This document shows positions 36,085 through 45,868 of a stretch of DNA of 64,000 nucleotides, one piece after another. This stretch comes from Ampelocalamus luodianensis (taxonomy: Eukaryota; Streptophyta; Magnoliopsida; Poales; Poaceae), in assembly GCA_036346255.1 (NCBI GenBank), contig CM070640.1:33537238-33601237 (forward strand), in the 5' to 3' direction. The position numbers and the translations under genes were made by a program. Position 1 is the first letter of the stretch, and each line of letters starts with the position of its first letter. Below the pieces are notes generated by a model. That model searched no databases. It saw only the letters and a list, made by a program, of their open reading frames with translations, and was not told the origin of the DNA.

Positions 36085-36558
36085 TCATAGGAACTTTCTA
36101 TGTTCACGACCTCCTCGTTGCCCTCTCGCCGCATCCGCTGGCGGGTCATCGCTTTGCTCGCTGAGATCGCCAATCCGCGCCTCCAACTCCAAGATTCGGT
36201 TCCACAATCTTTCAATGTACACCACAACATGTCGCTCATGCGAGGATCGATCCAATGACAAAGTCGCATCTCGCCATCTCGCGCAAATGAGGGTTAACAT
36301 GGATGCTCTATTAGCAAGAACATAAACCAAACTATTTGCTAATTGTACCTCGAGTGTGGGCATCGGAAGAAACGCCGTCGCCATCGAAATGGTCGTCCAA
36401 GACCTACACGACAGCGTCCTCCTCGTGTCGGCATTTCGCCATACCGGCTGAGCACGCTTGTTCGGCATCAACCAAGAGTTAGCCCAAGTCCTCCTCCTTT
36501 GGAGGAAGGTCTTGCTTCGACGACCCGGCTGGAATGGTCCCATTGCTTCGTCTGCCAT
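36085..36558 (-). CDS. Hypothetical MULE-borne protein, 157 aa, minus strand
   Basis: The start is MADEAMGPFQPGRRSK at 36558 and the C-terminal part is a helical, coiled-coil-like segment (VVVYIERLWNRILELEARIGDL). A TATA box lies 86-93 bases upstream at 36644-36651. It is divergent from the GRF zinc-finger gene within the same MULE. The middle (about residues 45-70) reads poorly and may hide a frameshift, and a second frame at 36269-35958 continues with Cys-rich sequence, so the gene may be spliced or shifted. No family was recognised; similar small genes are common in grass elements of this type. Function unknown. Confidence 0.45.
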   Translation of the reverse strand: MADEAMGPFQPGRRSKTFLQRRRTWANSWLMPNKRAQPVWRNADTRRTLSCRSWTTISMATAFLPMPTLEVQLANSLVYVLANRASMLTLICARWRDATLSLDRSSHERHVVVYIERLWNRILELEARIGDLSEQSDDPPADAARGQRGGREHRKFL

Positions 36559-36643
36559 GGTATGTTACTGTATGACGGAGAAGGTTCTTCTTCCTACGAT
36601 TTCAAGGGTCGAGTAGTCCTACTTTCGGAGCGTGGGGCGTGCA

Positions 36644-36651
36644 TTTTATAG
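36644..36651 (-). promoter_or_regulatory. TATA box for the minus-strand MULE gene
   Basis: CTATAAAATGC on the minus strand, 86 bases before the ATG at 36558. Confidence 0.5.
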
Positions 36652-36664
36652 CCCACGAGGGGAG

Positions 36665-37068
36665 CCTACAATGTGTTAGCTTGCAGATGACAAGACCAGA
36701 CGGGGTAGCTTTGCACTAAGGGTTTAGGCTTTTCAGACCGAAAATACAAGACTCTACAAAGAAAGACGTGACAACACTCTGCCTCGCTAGCTTTTCATAC
36801 TGATAAGACAACACTCTGCAAAGCAAGACATGACTTATCTCTGCAAAGAAAGACGTGACAACACTATACCTCCTCAGCTTTTCAGAGGAGCCATAAGGGT
36901 GACCCAGAAGCTAGGACCAAAAGAGACAACCTTGCGTAGTGACATGACCACACGGGGCAGCTTTGCGCAGTGACAAGACCATACGGGGCAGCTTTGCGCA
37001 GTGATAAGATCAAAGGAGACAGCTTTGCGCAGTGATAAGACCACAGGGGCAGCTTTGCGCAGTTTAGG
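36665..37068. repeat. Tandem repeats between the divergent MULE genes
   Basis: From 36930 a unit of about 31 bp is repeated four to five times, built around GGGGCAGCTTTGCGCAGTGA followed by AAGACCA. An earlier half (36740-36880) repeats AAAGAAAGACGTGACAACACT. The position between two outward-facing TATA boxes suggests a regulatory or transposase-binding role, which is inference. Confidence 0.8.
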
Positions 37069-37188
37069 GTTTAGGTTCAGGGTTAAGCTTTTCAAATTGA
37101 CTTGACAACCCTGACCGCCTCGCCACCTTTTCAGAACTAAAAGACAGGACTCTGCATGAAATTATCTACACCATGCCAACCATGGGGC

Positions 37189-37196
37189 TTATAAAA
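37189..37196 (+). promoter_or_regulatory. TATA box for the GRF zinc-finger gene
   Basis: GCTTATAAAACGG lies 44-51 bases before the ATG at 37240. Confidence 0.6.
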
Positions 37197-37239
37197 CGGG
37201 GTTGAACCAAACCCAACACTACACAACAGATACCCAGCT

Positions 37240-38335
37240 ATGGACTCTTCGGCAAACTTCTACGCGAAGATGTTGCAGAAGCGCAAATGGCTTACGCAGA
37301 AGAGGAAACATCTACAATACCCAGATCGAACAATGAAAGATGCTCAAGTACCACCACGTTTTCCAATCCCGCAGTGTGTGTGGCGAACAGGCAAAGATCA
37401 TTCAGTCCACACACCCAGACACCGCCGCCCGGGCGTACTACACGTGCGGGCACCACCTCGTAAGCGTTTTTTTCGTGCACATCGATTTTCCTCAACGTTG
37501 AATTCCTTAAATTTTTAACATCATCCCTACGTAATGGCAGCCCGAGATGCGCTGCCACTTCTTCCAGTGGATCGACGGCCCAGAGATGTACGACAGGGCA
37601 TTCATCCAGCAGAAGTACATGCTGAACTACTCAGTGCGGGTTGAGAACTTCGTGCGGTGGAAACCTTACGTACCAGACCCTATTGAGGAGCCTCCGAAGG
37701 AGCCCATAACTCGCCCAGGCGTAATCCATATCGACGACGTGAGTTATGAAGAATTTACATCCTTATTACGTTTTTCGTTGTACGGTGTACTTACATCATA
37801 CAATCGCAGGACATGGACGACTTCGACATACCAACCCGAGGTGGACAGTCCCGCGACAAGGGCAAGGGAAAGGCTCATGAGGCCGATCCCGGCCGCCACA
37901 GCGTAATCCGTATCCACGACGTGAGTTATGAAGAATTTACATCCTTCTTACGTTTTTCACTATACGGTGCACTTATGTCATGGAATCGCAGGACATGGAC
38001 GACTTCGATATTCCAGCCCGAGGTGGACAGTCCCGCGACAAGGGCAAGGGAAAGGCTCGTCCGGCTAAGCCCGGCCGCCACAGCATATCCGGTCGCCCGG
38101 GCCTAATCCGTATCGACGACGTGAGTTATGAAGAATTTACATCCTTCTTACGATTTTCACTATACGGTGCACTTACATCATGGAATCGCAGGACATGGAC
38201 GACTTCAACATACCGGAAGTCCCGCGACAAGGGGAAGAGGAAGGGGAAGGGGAAGGCTGGCCAGGAGTTCAACGACGAGCTAGCATGGAAGGGAAAATGG
38301 CCCTGGTTCACGCAGTAGGTCAGGTCATTACGTAG
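37240..38335 (+). CDS. GRF-type zinc-finger protein of the MULE, with repeated exons
   Basis: Proposed exons are 37240-37459, 37541-37738, 37810-37920, 37992-38120 and 38192 to 38318 or 38335. Exon 1 gives MDSSANFYAKMLQKRKW and the first half of a GRF finger (VPPRFPIPQCV). Exon 2 gives the second half, EMRCHFFQWIDGPEMYD. GRF fingers bind nucleic acid in other proteins. Exon 1 appears to lack two bases after CAGTGTGTG, which shifts the frame before the donor. Exons 3 and 4 begin DMDDFDIP and encode RGGQSRDKGKGKA, are multiples of three, and are separated by near-identical 71-nt introns. Exon 5 repeats DMDDFNIP but lost about 11 bases. In the shifted frame it ends KGKWPWFTQ at 38318, which reads better than the unshifted end at 38335. 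The repeats make the tail basic and Gly-rich. Confidence 0.6.
37721..38275 (+). repeat. Three tandem exon-intron units of 182-200 bp
   Basis: Units begin near 37721, 37903 and 38103 with TAATCC.TATC.ACGACGTGAG. Each runs through a 71-nt intron (GTGAGTTATGAAGAATTTAC to GAATCGCAG) into an exon starting GACATGGACGACTTC. Confidence 0.9.
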
Positions 38336-38553
38336 TAGTTCCCCGTCCTACCCCGCATGTTTTTTACTATCCCCTAAAGGCATGTATAGTTATATGGTCT
38401 GGATGCTTGTGTCGCAATGTACCGTAGTAGTAGCGAGGATGACTAAAGCAATTAGCCGAACCATCATGCCATGTCACTACGTGTAACATGCTTCTGTCCG
38501 CGGACTCTAATATAGTTCTGATTTCGTATCTCCGCTAAGCCATCAAAGCAAGC

Positions 38554-38706
38554 CTACATTGCAAGTATGTCTCTTCTAGTGGAATCCCAGAAAGAACCAT
38601 TCGCACCGACATCGAATCCTCCATGTTTTAGGGCATCTTCATAATCACAACGAGCATTCTCAACCCCTTCAATCATATTCTCTATAAGCTTCATAAAGTA
38701 CTTCAT
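38554..38706 (-). CDS. Short hypothetical ORF, 50 aa, near the MULE right side
   Basis: ATG at 38706 to TAG at 38554 encodes MKYFMKLIENMIEGVENARC, then a segment with DVGANGSFWDSTRRDILAM. The sequence is protein-like (helical, charged) and its frame stays open for several codons upstream of the ATG. It could be the last exon of a further minus-strand MULE gene whose other exons lie to the right and are decayed. No family is known to me. Confidence 0.35.
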   Translation of the reverse strand: MKYFMKLIENMIEGVENARCDYEDALKHGGFDVGANGSFWDSTRRDILAM

Positions 38707-38836
38707 CGACTGTATGCCTATATATGTTCACACGACTTCATCGAGGAGAGACTCCAATAGTTTAGACAACAAGTGTTTTAGCACACAGTTTGCTTGGACG
38801 ACATCCTCGAGGTTATACCTCGTCTGATATGCTTAT

Positions 38837-39235
38837 CAATCATCCTTTCTCTAAACGAATAAAATTATACAAAAATTACGTATAACAACACTATAACGGA
38901 GGCTCCACAAAAGTTTCAGAATATTCCTAAACTCATTGCTATATTTTGAAATTACTACAAACAATAATAAATTACGACGAAACCCTGATTTCCGAGAAAA
39001 GGAAACCCTGATTTGTGGGGCCTCCCTTAAACGTTCCCTTATACGTATTGTTGCTTCTGTACTGGTGCCATTTTATCCAACTTCTAAAATACAACAAGTG
39101 TTTCAATCATCCTTTCTCTAAACGAATAAAATAATAGTTTCGTAATTTCCTAAACTCATTTGCTATATTATGAAATTACTACAAACAACACTGAAATCGT
39201 AACCCTGATTTCGGAGAAAACGAAACCCTAATTTA
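38837..39235. repeat. Imperfect direct repeat, two units about 265 bp apart
   Basis: TCAATCATCCTTTCTCTAAA at about 38838 and 39103 is followed in both by CCTAAACTCATT.GCTATAT, GAAATTACTACAAACAA and AACCCTGATTTC. The spacing fits subterminal repeats of the MULE. Confidence 0.75.
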
Positions 39236-39330
39236 CAAACCTCGATGCTTATATTTTTTAATGAATGTTTTTTTATACTACCGATATTTTTCTCTAATCG
39301 TTCAAACTATAATTTCGTATTCGTAAAAGC

Positions 39331-39545
39331 ACTCTACCACTGAGTTAAAAGGGCTTTTTATTCAATTCAAAAATTAGCCACTTTGATTTCTCATTATGAG
39401 TCTACTGCATAATGTACATAATATATGTATATATAGAGATTATATATATGTATATATTGAGATATAGAAGTTCATTCATGGCGAGGTTCAAAATCTTGAG
39501 AAAATCAAGAAAAATAAGAAAATCTTTCATATTCTCTCTAATCAC
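39331..39545 (-). tRNA. Plastid-derived insert with the 5' half of trnT-GGU (pseudo)
   Basis: On the minus strand 39354-39331 reads GCCCTTTTAACTCAGTGG then TAGAGT, the acceptor strand and D arm of plastid tRNA-Thr(GGU). The anticodon arm and the rest are missing. The DNA to the right is AT-rich and looks like the plastid spacer upstream of that gene. I infer a nuclear insertion of plastid DNA; only the tRNA part is specific. It is not a working tRNA gene. Confidence 0.55.
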
Positions 39546-39704
39546 TTGCACAAAGTAGAGGTTTTTTTTTCTTTTTTTATATAAAAAATACATATAATAA
39601 AATACGTGAACGTTTCCCCTAACCGTCCTAACCGCCCAAACCCCTTCCCTTCCGCGCTCCGCCACCGCAGGAAGCCACACCACCTTCCGCGCTCGGCCAC
39701 CGTG

Positions 39705-39925
39705 GGAGCTGGCAAAAGGTTGTTTCAGTTTACTGAGAGAAAAAACACATCAAGAAAAAGACACATCATGAAAAGAAAGGCAAAAGGTTGTTTCAGTTTA
39801 CTGAGAAAAAAAAATGTTGGGCTCTGCAGTGCCTCTATCTTCATATTACTTCAACTGCTCATCCGAATGTTGGGCTCTGCAGTGCTTCTATCTTCGTATT
39901 GCTCCGCCCACTGCTCATCCTCAAG
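39705..39925 (+). repeat. Two adjacent tandem duplications
   Basis: GGCAAAAGGTTGTTTCAGTT followed by TACTGAGA occurs at about 39712 and 39779. TGTTGGGCTCTGCAGTGC followed by TCTATCTTC occurs at about 39813 and 39868. Confidence 0.8.
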
Positions 39926-39974
39926 TGTCGGCGGAAAAAAATTAAAGAAATTTTACGCTACATTTCACTGGTAG

Positions 39975-41365
39975 TATACGATATTAGCATAAATTAAATC
40001 TAACAATTGATTTATTAAAAATATAATATACTTTTATTTTGTATTTATATTTTTTTATGAGTGTATTACGGACTTTTACAATTAAAGTTGAAAATAGATT
40101 CCTTTTATCTTCACATAAACTATTACAATACTATCTTTCTTGTTATTATACTATCCATTTTAGCTGGTGTAATATAATTAAATCATAGCTAATCTGAACG
40201 ATTCGATTGTAAAGAATAGAAGACGCTATTAGCAGACCATCGGAGGCCAAGAGGAGGAATTCCAATACAATGGAAGGCGGGTGGAGGGTATCAGAGCGCC
40301 ATTGGCGGCATGGCCGGAAGCAGCCAACAAATTTCCAATCATATATAGCCTAAAATCACAAATTTTGCAAACTAATCAATCACTTGAAAGGCACATATAC
40401 TTGAATAAAATCAGTGGAAAAATTGCATAGACTGCAAATTGAGTGATCGAAAGAAAAACTCCAGTCGCAAATCTTGGAAAAATAATCACCAGAAAATTCA
40501 AATCATAGCATGACATCAATTAATAACCGGAAAGGAACACAAATGCACACGACAGAGGGAGGAAGCTTGACGGCAAGGGCGCAGGCTCGGTTGCCAAACT
40601 TGCCTGAGAAGGCTCAGACGGAGCCGCAGGCAGCCACTAGCCAGTAAAGAAGCTGTAGAGAGAGAGAGAGAAACCTGCGCCGGCGTCGGAATCGAACGGC
40701 GCCCTTGCGGTCTGCGGACGGAACCTGCCGGTGTCTTCGCTCAGCACTCCCAACTGTGGTGGAGGTCGGTGGAAAAGGAACACCTCGGGCTCGCCGGAGA
40801 AGAGTGTTTAAAGCCATACCCAACTGCTCGGATGCCTGCGTCAGTTTCCTGTAGGTGCGTTGTGCGGAGGAGCTCGGCGGCTGTGGAAGCTCGCTCACCA
40901 TGTGAAAGCACCAAGGGGACGAATGGCAAACCTTGGGCTCTTCGGACTGTGGATTGGGCTAAGCTAAACAAAACAGTAGCAGCAAGACAGCCATCTGGAT
41001 CTCTCAACACTCATCCGACGGCTGAAAACAATAGAGATGACGTGGGTTCACCAGAGAGCAGGAACTTCAGCTAGTGGGGATAATTGCAAGGATAAAAGAT
41101 AGGGTTAGCTACAACATTGCAGAATGGAAAGCCAGGTACAGACAAGACCACAACAATCTAAATGTTTGTTGTACAGACTGAAAACACAGAGGTAAATGTA
41201 ACAACCACTGGTCATGATCCATGCAAAGATCGCCGCCACATATCGTTAAGGGGCACTGGAATGATCCTCTCTTGGTTCATTGGTCTGGTAGAGTTATGCA
41301 ATCTAAAAGGCTAATTCGTTAATTTCTTAGGACCTAATTAATGGCCAAGGAATTGGACATTAACA
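39975..41365. other. Intergenic DNA, no gene identified
   Basis: An AT-rich first half is followed by a GC-richer block at 40600-41070 with a (GA)n run at 40654. A minus-strand open frame at 40901-40614 has no recognised domain and could be the first exon of a gene or chance. Confidence 0.4.
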
Positions 41366-41369
41366 TTAT

Positions 41370-41595
41370 TTGCTTGGCTGACAGAATCTGATGCATGCCG
41401 TTGACGACCCCAGGTCTCGCAAGTTACAACCATTTGAGATTCGACCTGAACCGTCAGCTTGAGTTGTGTTCGTCGTCATTAGTTGCTTGGCTGACAGAAC
41501 ATGCCGTTGACAACCCCAGGTCTCGTAAGTTACAACCATCTGAGATTCGACCATACTGGCTGAACCGTCAGCTTGAGTGTGTTCGTCGTCATGCC
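41370..41595 (+). repeat. Tandem duplication, about 112-bp units, coding-like
   Basis: Both units hold TTGCTTGGCTGACAGAA, CATGCCGTTGACAACCCCAG (one mismatch) and CCGTCAGCTTGAGT. In the second unit one frame reads WLTEHAVDNPRSRKLQPSEI, then LNRQLECVRRHACESP, and continues open to 41700. It looks like part of a protein-coding exon, but I do not recognise the family. Confidence 0.75.
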
Positions 41596-42239
41596 TGCGA
41601 GTCCCCGACAAGACGTAGGAATGGAGACTGGGATGCTCGCAGTTTCTTGATATCTGTGTGTTCTCAATACCTCCCAAGCCTACATGTAATGTGTAGGTGA
41701 TGGTGCGCACAACCACATATCTCTATAGGTGGATGAATCGCCAGCGAGTAGCAATGGGTTTTATGGAGTCAACTCTTAACCAGTGCTAATACAATATCTA
41801 GAAGATCGTATTCCTAAAAACAAGACCACAGCAAGAGAGTCTTAAGTAAGAAGTGTCGAATCTTTATACTCCATCGAGTTGTTTTTCGATTCCTTGCTTT
41901 CTTGTAACTAGTGTTTACCTTAACCTTTCTATAATGAGTCACCAGCAGCTCTCCTGCTCTGTTTTTTTATATTAAAGAATCACATAGGGATGGGAATCAG
42001 AATCACAATACAACTAATGGCCCATTCTGAACTGATTATTTCACAGGAATTTTGCGACAACTAAATCCTTTATTTATGTTTAAGCTTCACACAAAAGACG
42101 AAAACCACCAGAATGAAGGCATAAGCTTGAGGATTTCTACCTGTTTTGCGAGGGTATCTATTTCAAAGGAGGGATCACCATACTACTAGAGCAACAACAC
42201 GAGTTCTTATAAAGTATCGGTTTGGAAAGTTTTCACCAT

Positions 42240-42605
42240 TATCTGTTCCTTGATATCTGAATATTCAATACCTTCCAAGTCTACATACATGCTAGGGTAC
42301 ACACAAGCCACACTGCTCCGTGTGTAGACAAGACACTTCAGCAAATATCAATGGACCAGTGGAGATGAGGCTTGTCTCTACTGCTACTGCGACACCCAAA
42401 GGATGGTAGCATACCAATTCTAGGAATGCATTTATTTCCCCCAATTTTATGGCCAAATCCTACTGTGCGATTTGATTCTCCAAAGCAATTTTACTATCAC
42501 TTGGCACTTGACTTTGGACTTAAAGGAATGATTCTCTTTTTGTTCATATATTGGAAATATGCATGCATGCATTTTGCATCCATGGTTTCGCAACCCAAGG
42601 CCTGA
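42240..42605 (+). repeat. Dispersed module, copy 2 (others near 41645 and 45400)
   Basis: The module contains a TTGATATCTG-like start, AATACCT.CCAAG.CTACAT, a TGTAGAC/GTAGACT element, a T.TCTACT.CTA stretch with CCAAAGGATG or CCAAAAGGGATG, and ATGGCCAAATCCT. Copies at 42240-42480 and 45405-45650 align over most of that length; the copy at 41645 has only the beginning. Nature unknown. Confidence 0.6.
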
Positions 42606-42699
42606 CGGCCATTTGGACATATTGGCTGAATCAAGCTGACAGAGTTCTCGTGTCTACACCAGTGACGGAGCTTGAGCCAAATCTCAAATGGGTCGAAGG

Positions 42700-43960
42700 C
42701 CAATGCTAAATCATATTACTACAACATGGTAGAATTTATAACCATAAAAAAAATTTAGGTAGATCTTATTCGTATTTTGGCTATAAACGTTGTGTCAGCA
42801 AGATATATGTATATATTTATTCTAAAAACGGAGAAAGAGACGCATGACGCCAGAAAACAGCAATCACTTCTTAGGTTGATGGCCATATTACTCGGCCACT
42901 CCAAGCTTTAATTGCGCAGGGATGTTTCATGCTCCGTTAGCCGCCGCAATGGCTAATCTAGTTGTCTTTGGCTTTACCACTCACGCTTTGCCGTAAGTGA
43001 TGGGCGTTAGCTACTGACTAAATTTAGCTACCAAAACGAATGAACGATTAAAACTATTTGACTAACTTGTTGAAAAGTAGGAAAATAAAATTGGATCAGT
43101 AATTCATGGCCTAGTGAGGAAGAAGCTGAAGCAGACTGATTCAAACTTAACGTGATTTTTGGAGGTGCAGGCGGTAGGATGGCCACTTGAAGGGTTAAGT
43201 AACTAAATGCTACTGCATACTCAGTGTTACTTTATTTATTTATTTATTTTCAATTGTTGGGGGGAGCTACAGCCCACTTTGGCCTTAACTATCCTCCGTC
43301 ACTGGTCTACGCTGAGAGGGAAGGGGATTGCATAGCTGCATTCTTTGCTTGACGCACCATCTCATTTGCCATCACCTCCGACGCTCTCTGTGCTCTTCGT
43401 CAGCACATGCCTGGGACAGGGAGGAGGCGCCACCTTGAAGAGAGAGGGATTCATCAGTTTCTCATATGTTATTTACTCCATGTAAAAATACCCCACCACA
43501 CTACTTATCAGGTGAAGATGTTGATATCTTCATGTCACCATTATAATACCGCGATTTTGGACTCCTCGGAGTATGAACACGACCACATAAGTTAAGAATT
43601 TGGGTTGGTGAAATATCAAAAATAACTAACTGAAGTGTAAAGACCAGGACATTACAATTTCCGAGCCGTATCTCTCAGGACATTACAATTCCTTTCCTGC
43701 TCTTAGTTCCGTCCTGATATTCCTTTCCCTGACTATAGAAAGCAGAGGCAAACAAAGTTAGTCTCTCGTGGATCAATAATAATTCAGTATCTGCAAAGGG
43801 ATGGGAGAGAAAAAATAAGTTAAGTTCTTTTTGAGAAAGGACCTAGTTCATACCATACTTGTCGATACCATTCTCGAGGCCATACTGTTTTGGCTATTGG
43901 AATGAGACATTCGGTACTAGCCTATACCATTCGGACTTTAATATATATATATATATATAA
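42700..43960. other. Intergenic DNA, no gene identified
   Basis: Short unrelated ORFs, a TTTA-type microsatellite near 43230 and an AT dinucleotide run at 43942-43962 are the only features I can support. Confidence 0.5.
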
Positions 43961-43961
43961 C

Positions 43962-45230
43962 ATCCCAAGTTATGTTACCAAAATAAAGTTAAAAAAGTTA
44001 TTACTTTGTTGAAAATTTGAAGGAGTTTATTCATTTTTCTTGAATTTCCTAAAAAAATTAAAAATTATTATATTTTCTAGGATTTAAAGTGAAAATAAAA
44101 TTTTAATTAATTTCTAGAATTTTTTGGAATTTTAAAAGCTTTTTCCTAATTATTTTAAAGCCAAAAATAAATTACATGCAAAAATAAAAGCCAACTTTAA
44201 GTTGAAATTATTTTTAAAAAATCCAAAATAATTCAAAGAATTTTTGAACTCCATTTGCTATGTTCTAAAAATATTTGATTTATTACTTAATTTGTATTTC
44301 GAATTTTTTTAAAAATATATATATATATATAAAAAATCAAACTTTCCGCTCGATCACCCATCCTAGAAGTGCTCCACGGGCAGCACACTTAACATACAAA
44401 GCTCCTATGCATATGCTGCCATCTTGCCATTAGAGGCATTTGAAGCTTTTCAAAGCCCGCCTTTTCCTCCCCATTTCTTCACAAAATTTGTGGCATTCAA
44501 ACCCCCACGTCACACCTCCCCCATTGACCCTTTCCATAACCACCCCAATCCCGCCACTATCCGCCAACGGTCACGCACGTCGTCCTCCCTTGTCGGTCCA
44601 TCTCCGGCCCTATAAATAGCAGTCCCTGGTGCTCCTTCTCATCCCCATTCCACCCCTGAAGACTCCCCCTCCCTCCACGACACAGTGAAGCTTTTTCTCT
44701 CGTCGACAGATCGTCGTTCCGCTGTCTCTAGCGTCGCCGGCAGTGGAGCTCCGCCACCTCCTCCGGCATCGCGACGTCGTGCTCTACATGGTGCCCCTCC
44801 CTCTTCGCCGCCCCCGTGTGCCGCCGTCTCCAGTGCCGTCACCACCACCATCAGGTAGAGTACGTCGCCAGGGTTCCATTTTTGCTATTCGTTAGCCACC
44901 CCTCCCTTTTCCTTCACTGTCGGCTGCTATTTTTCCTTTTCCTTCATTCTTCTGTCGGCTGGAAGAAGACAATGAACAGTGCCCAAAATTATCTAGTTTA
45001 CTTCATGCTTTGTACATGCACGTGTTATTCCTTCCAAAAATTAGTTCTCTCACATACAAACTCCAAATCCGTTGATTCTTCCTCCTAAATTTATCTAAAT
45101 TCATCTACTATTTTTAGTATTTATTTCGTAATTTTTAGATTTTACTTATTTTCTGTTGAGAAAAAGGACTAAATAAATAACAGAAAATATTAATTATTTT
45201 CGTAATCTATTGTACAATTATTTTCAGCAA
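43962..45230 (+). mobile_element. LTR-like decayed retroelement block
   Basis: It starts TAACATCCCAAGTTATG, like the insertion at 23508. An AT-rich lead is followed by a GC-rich leader with a TATA box (CTATAAATAGC at 44610) and Pro/Ser-rich short frames, then AT-rich DNA. This mirrors the 23.5-26.6 kb block. No ends, duplication or coding domains were found. Confidence 0.35.
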
Positions 45231-45868
45231 CAGCAGTCTTCCATGTTAATTAGGCATGATTCACAAGTGCATCACACAGAAGGTAGTAAACCACAAGTTC
45301 ATCAGTTACTAGTGCATAAGAGAAGTTCAGACCCATTTGCTACCACCATGTAGCATCAAGCTTTACAATCTTTTTCAATTGATGCCTGTTTGTTCATTTC
45401 TGATAGGCTGATACCTCCTAAGCCTACATGTATGTGAGAGTGCACAAGACGCTTTGCTCTTCAGGTAGACTGAACAATGCTTTAGAAAACAGCATTAACG
45501 ATCCATGGAGGTTGAGGCATCTCTATTCTACTATTACAACTCCAAAAGGGATGATAGCTGCTATATATCAAGCACATGTCCAAAAATTGGAGGATTTTTT
45601 GTATCTCTCCAATTTAATGGTTCCATGTGGCCAAATCCTGCTTCTACCTGTCTTTACAAAGTTGTAAATAGAGTTCAACTATGTCACAGACTTTGGGCCT
45701 GTTTGATTTGTTACCAATGTGAACCAAACCAAATTTTAGTAACGCTCATCGCTTGATTTGCTACTAATATTTGATAACACCAACAAAAATTGGTAACGCT
45801 AATGAAATCCAATGTCACATGCGGCAATCCGAGGGTGAGGAAATCACTCATCAAAATTTTGGTAACAC

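Larger units (their letters stand above)
28534..39300 (+). mobile_element. Mutator-like element (MULE), multi-gene; right end not located
   Basis: The left terminus begins near 28534 with a T-run and GATTTGGCCCTG, then TTGCAAATTTAGC and TATTTGCAATTATAGCCCC. This layout is shared with the MITE at 62514-63207, which supports a MULE inverted repeat. Inside follow a probable noncoding first exon, a MuDR-type transposase gene, a plant-mobile-domain gene, a minus-strand gene, a GRF zinc-finger gene and a short minus-strand ORF. I found no inverted copy of the left end near 39 kb, so the right border is a guess set by the last repeat before the plastid-like DNA. The element may be truncated there. 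Confidence 0.7.

Noticed and set aside
36930..37065. Regular repeats as a possible CRISPR array
   Set aside because: The units are directly adjacent with degenerate ends and have no unique spacers, and the genome is a plant's. It is a tandem repeat.
39331..39354. A functional nuclear tRNA-Thr gene
   Set aside because: Only the acceptor strand and D arm are present; the anticodon and T arms are missing.
40614..41010. Minus-strand 89-95-codon frames as a gene
   Set aside because: There is no recognised domain, two frames overlap, and the (GA)n run and GC content explain the openness. A first exon cannot be excluded but is not supported.
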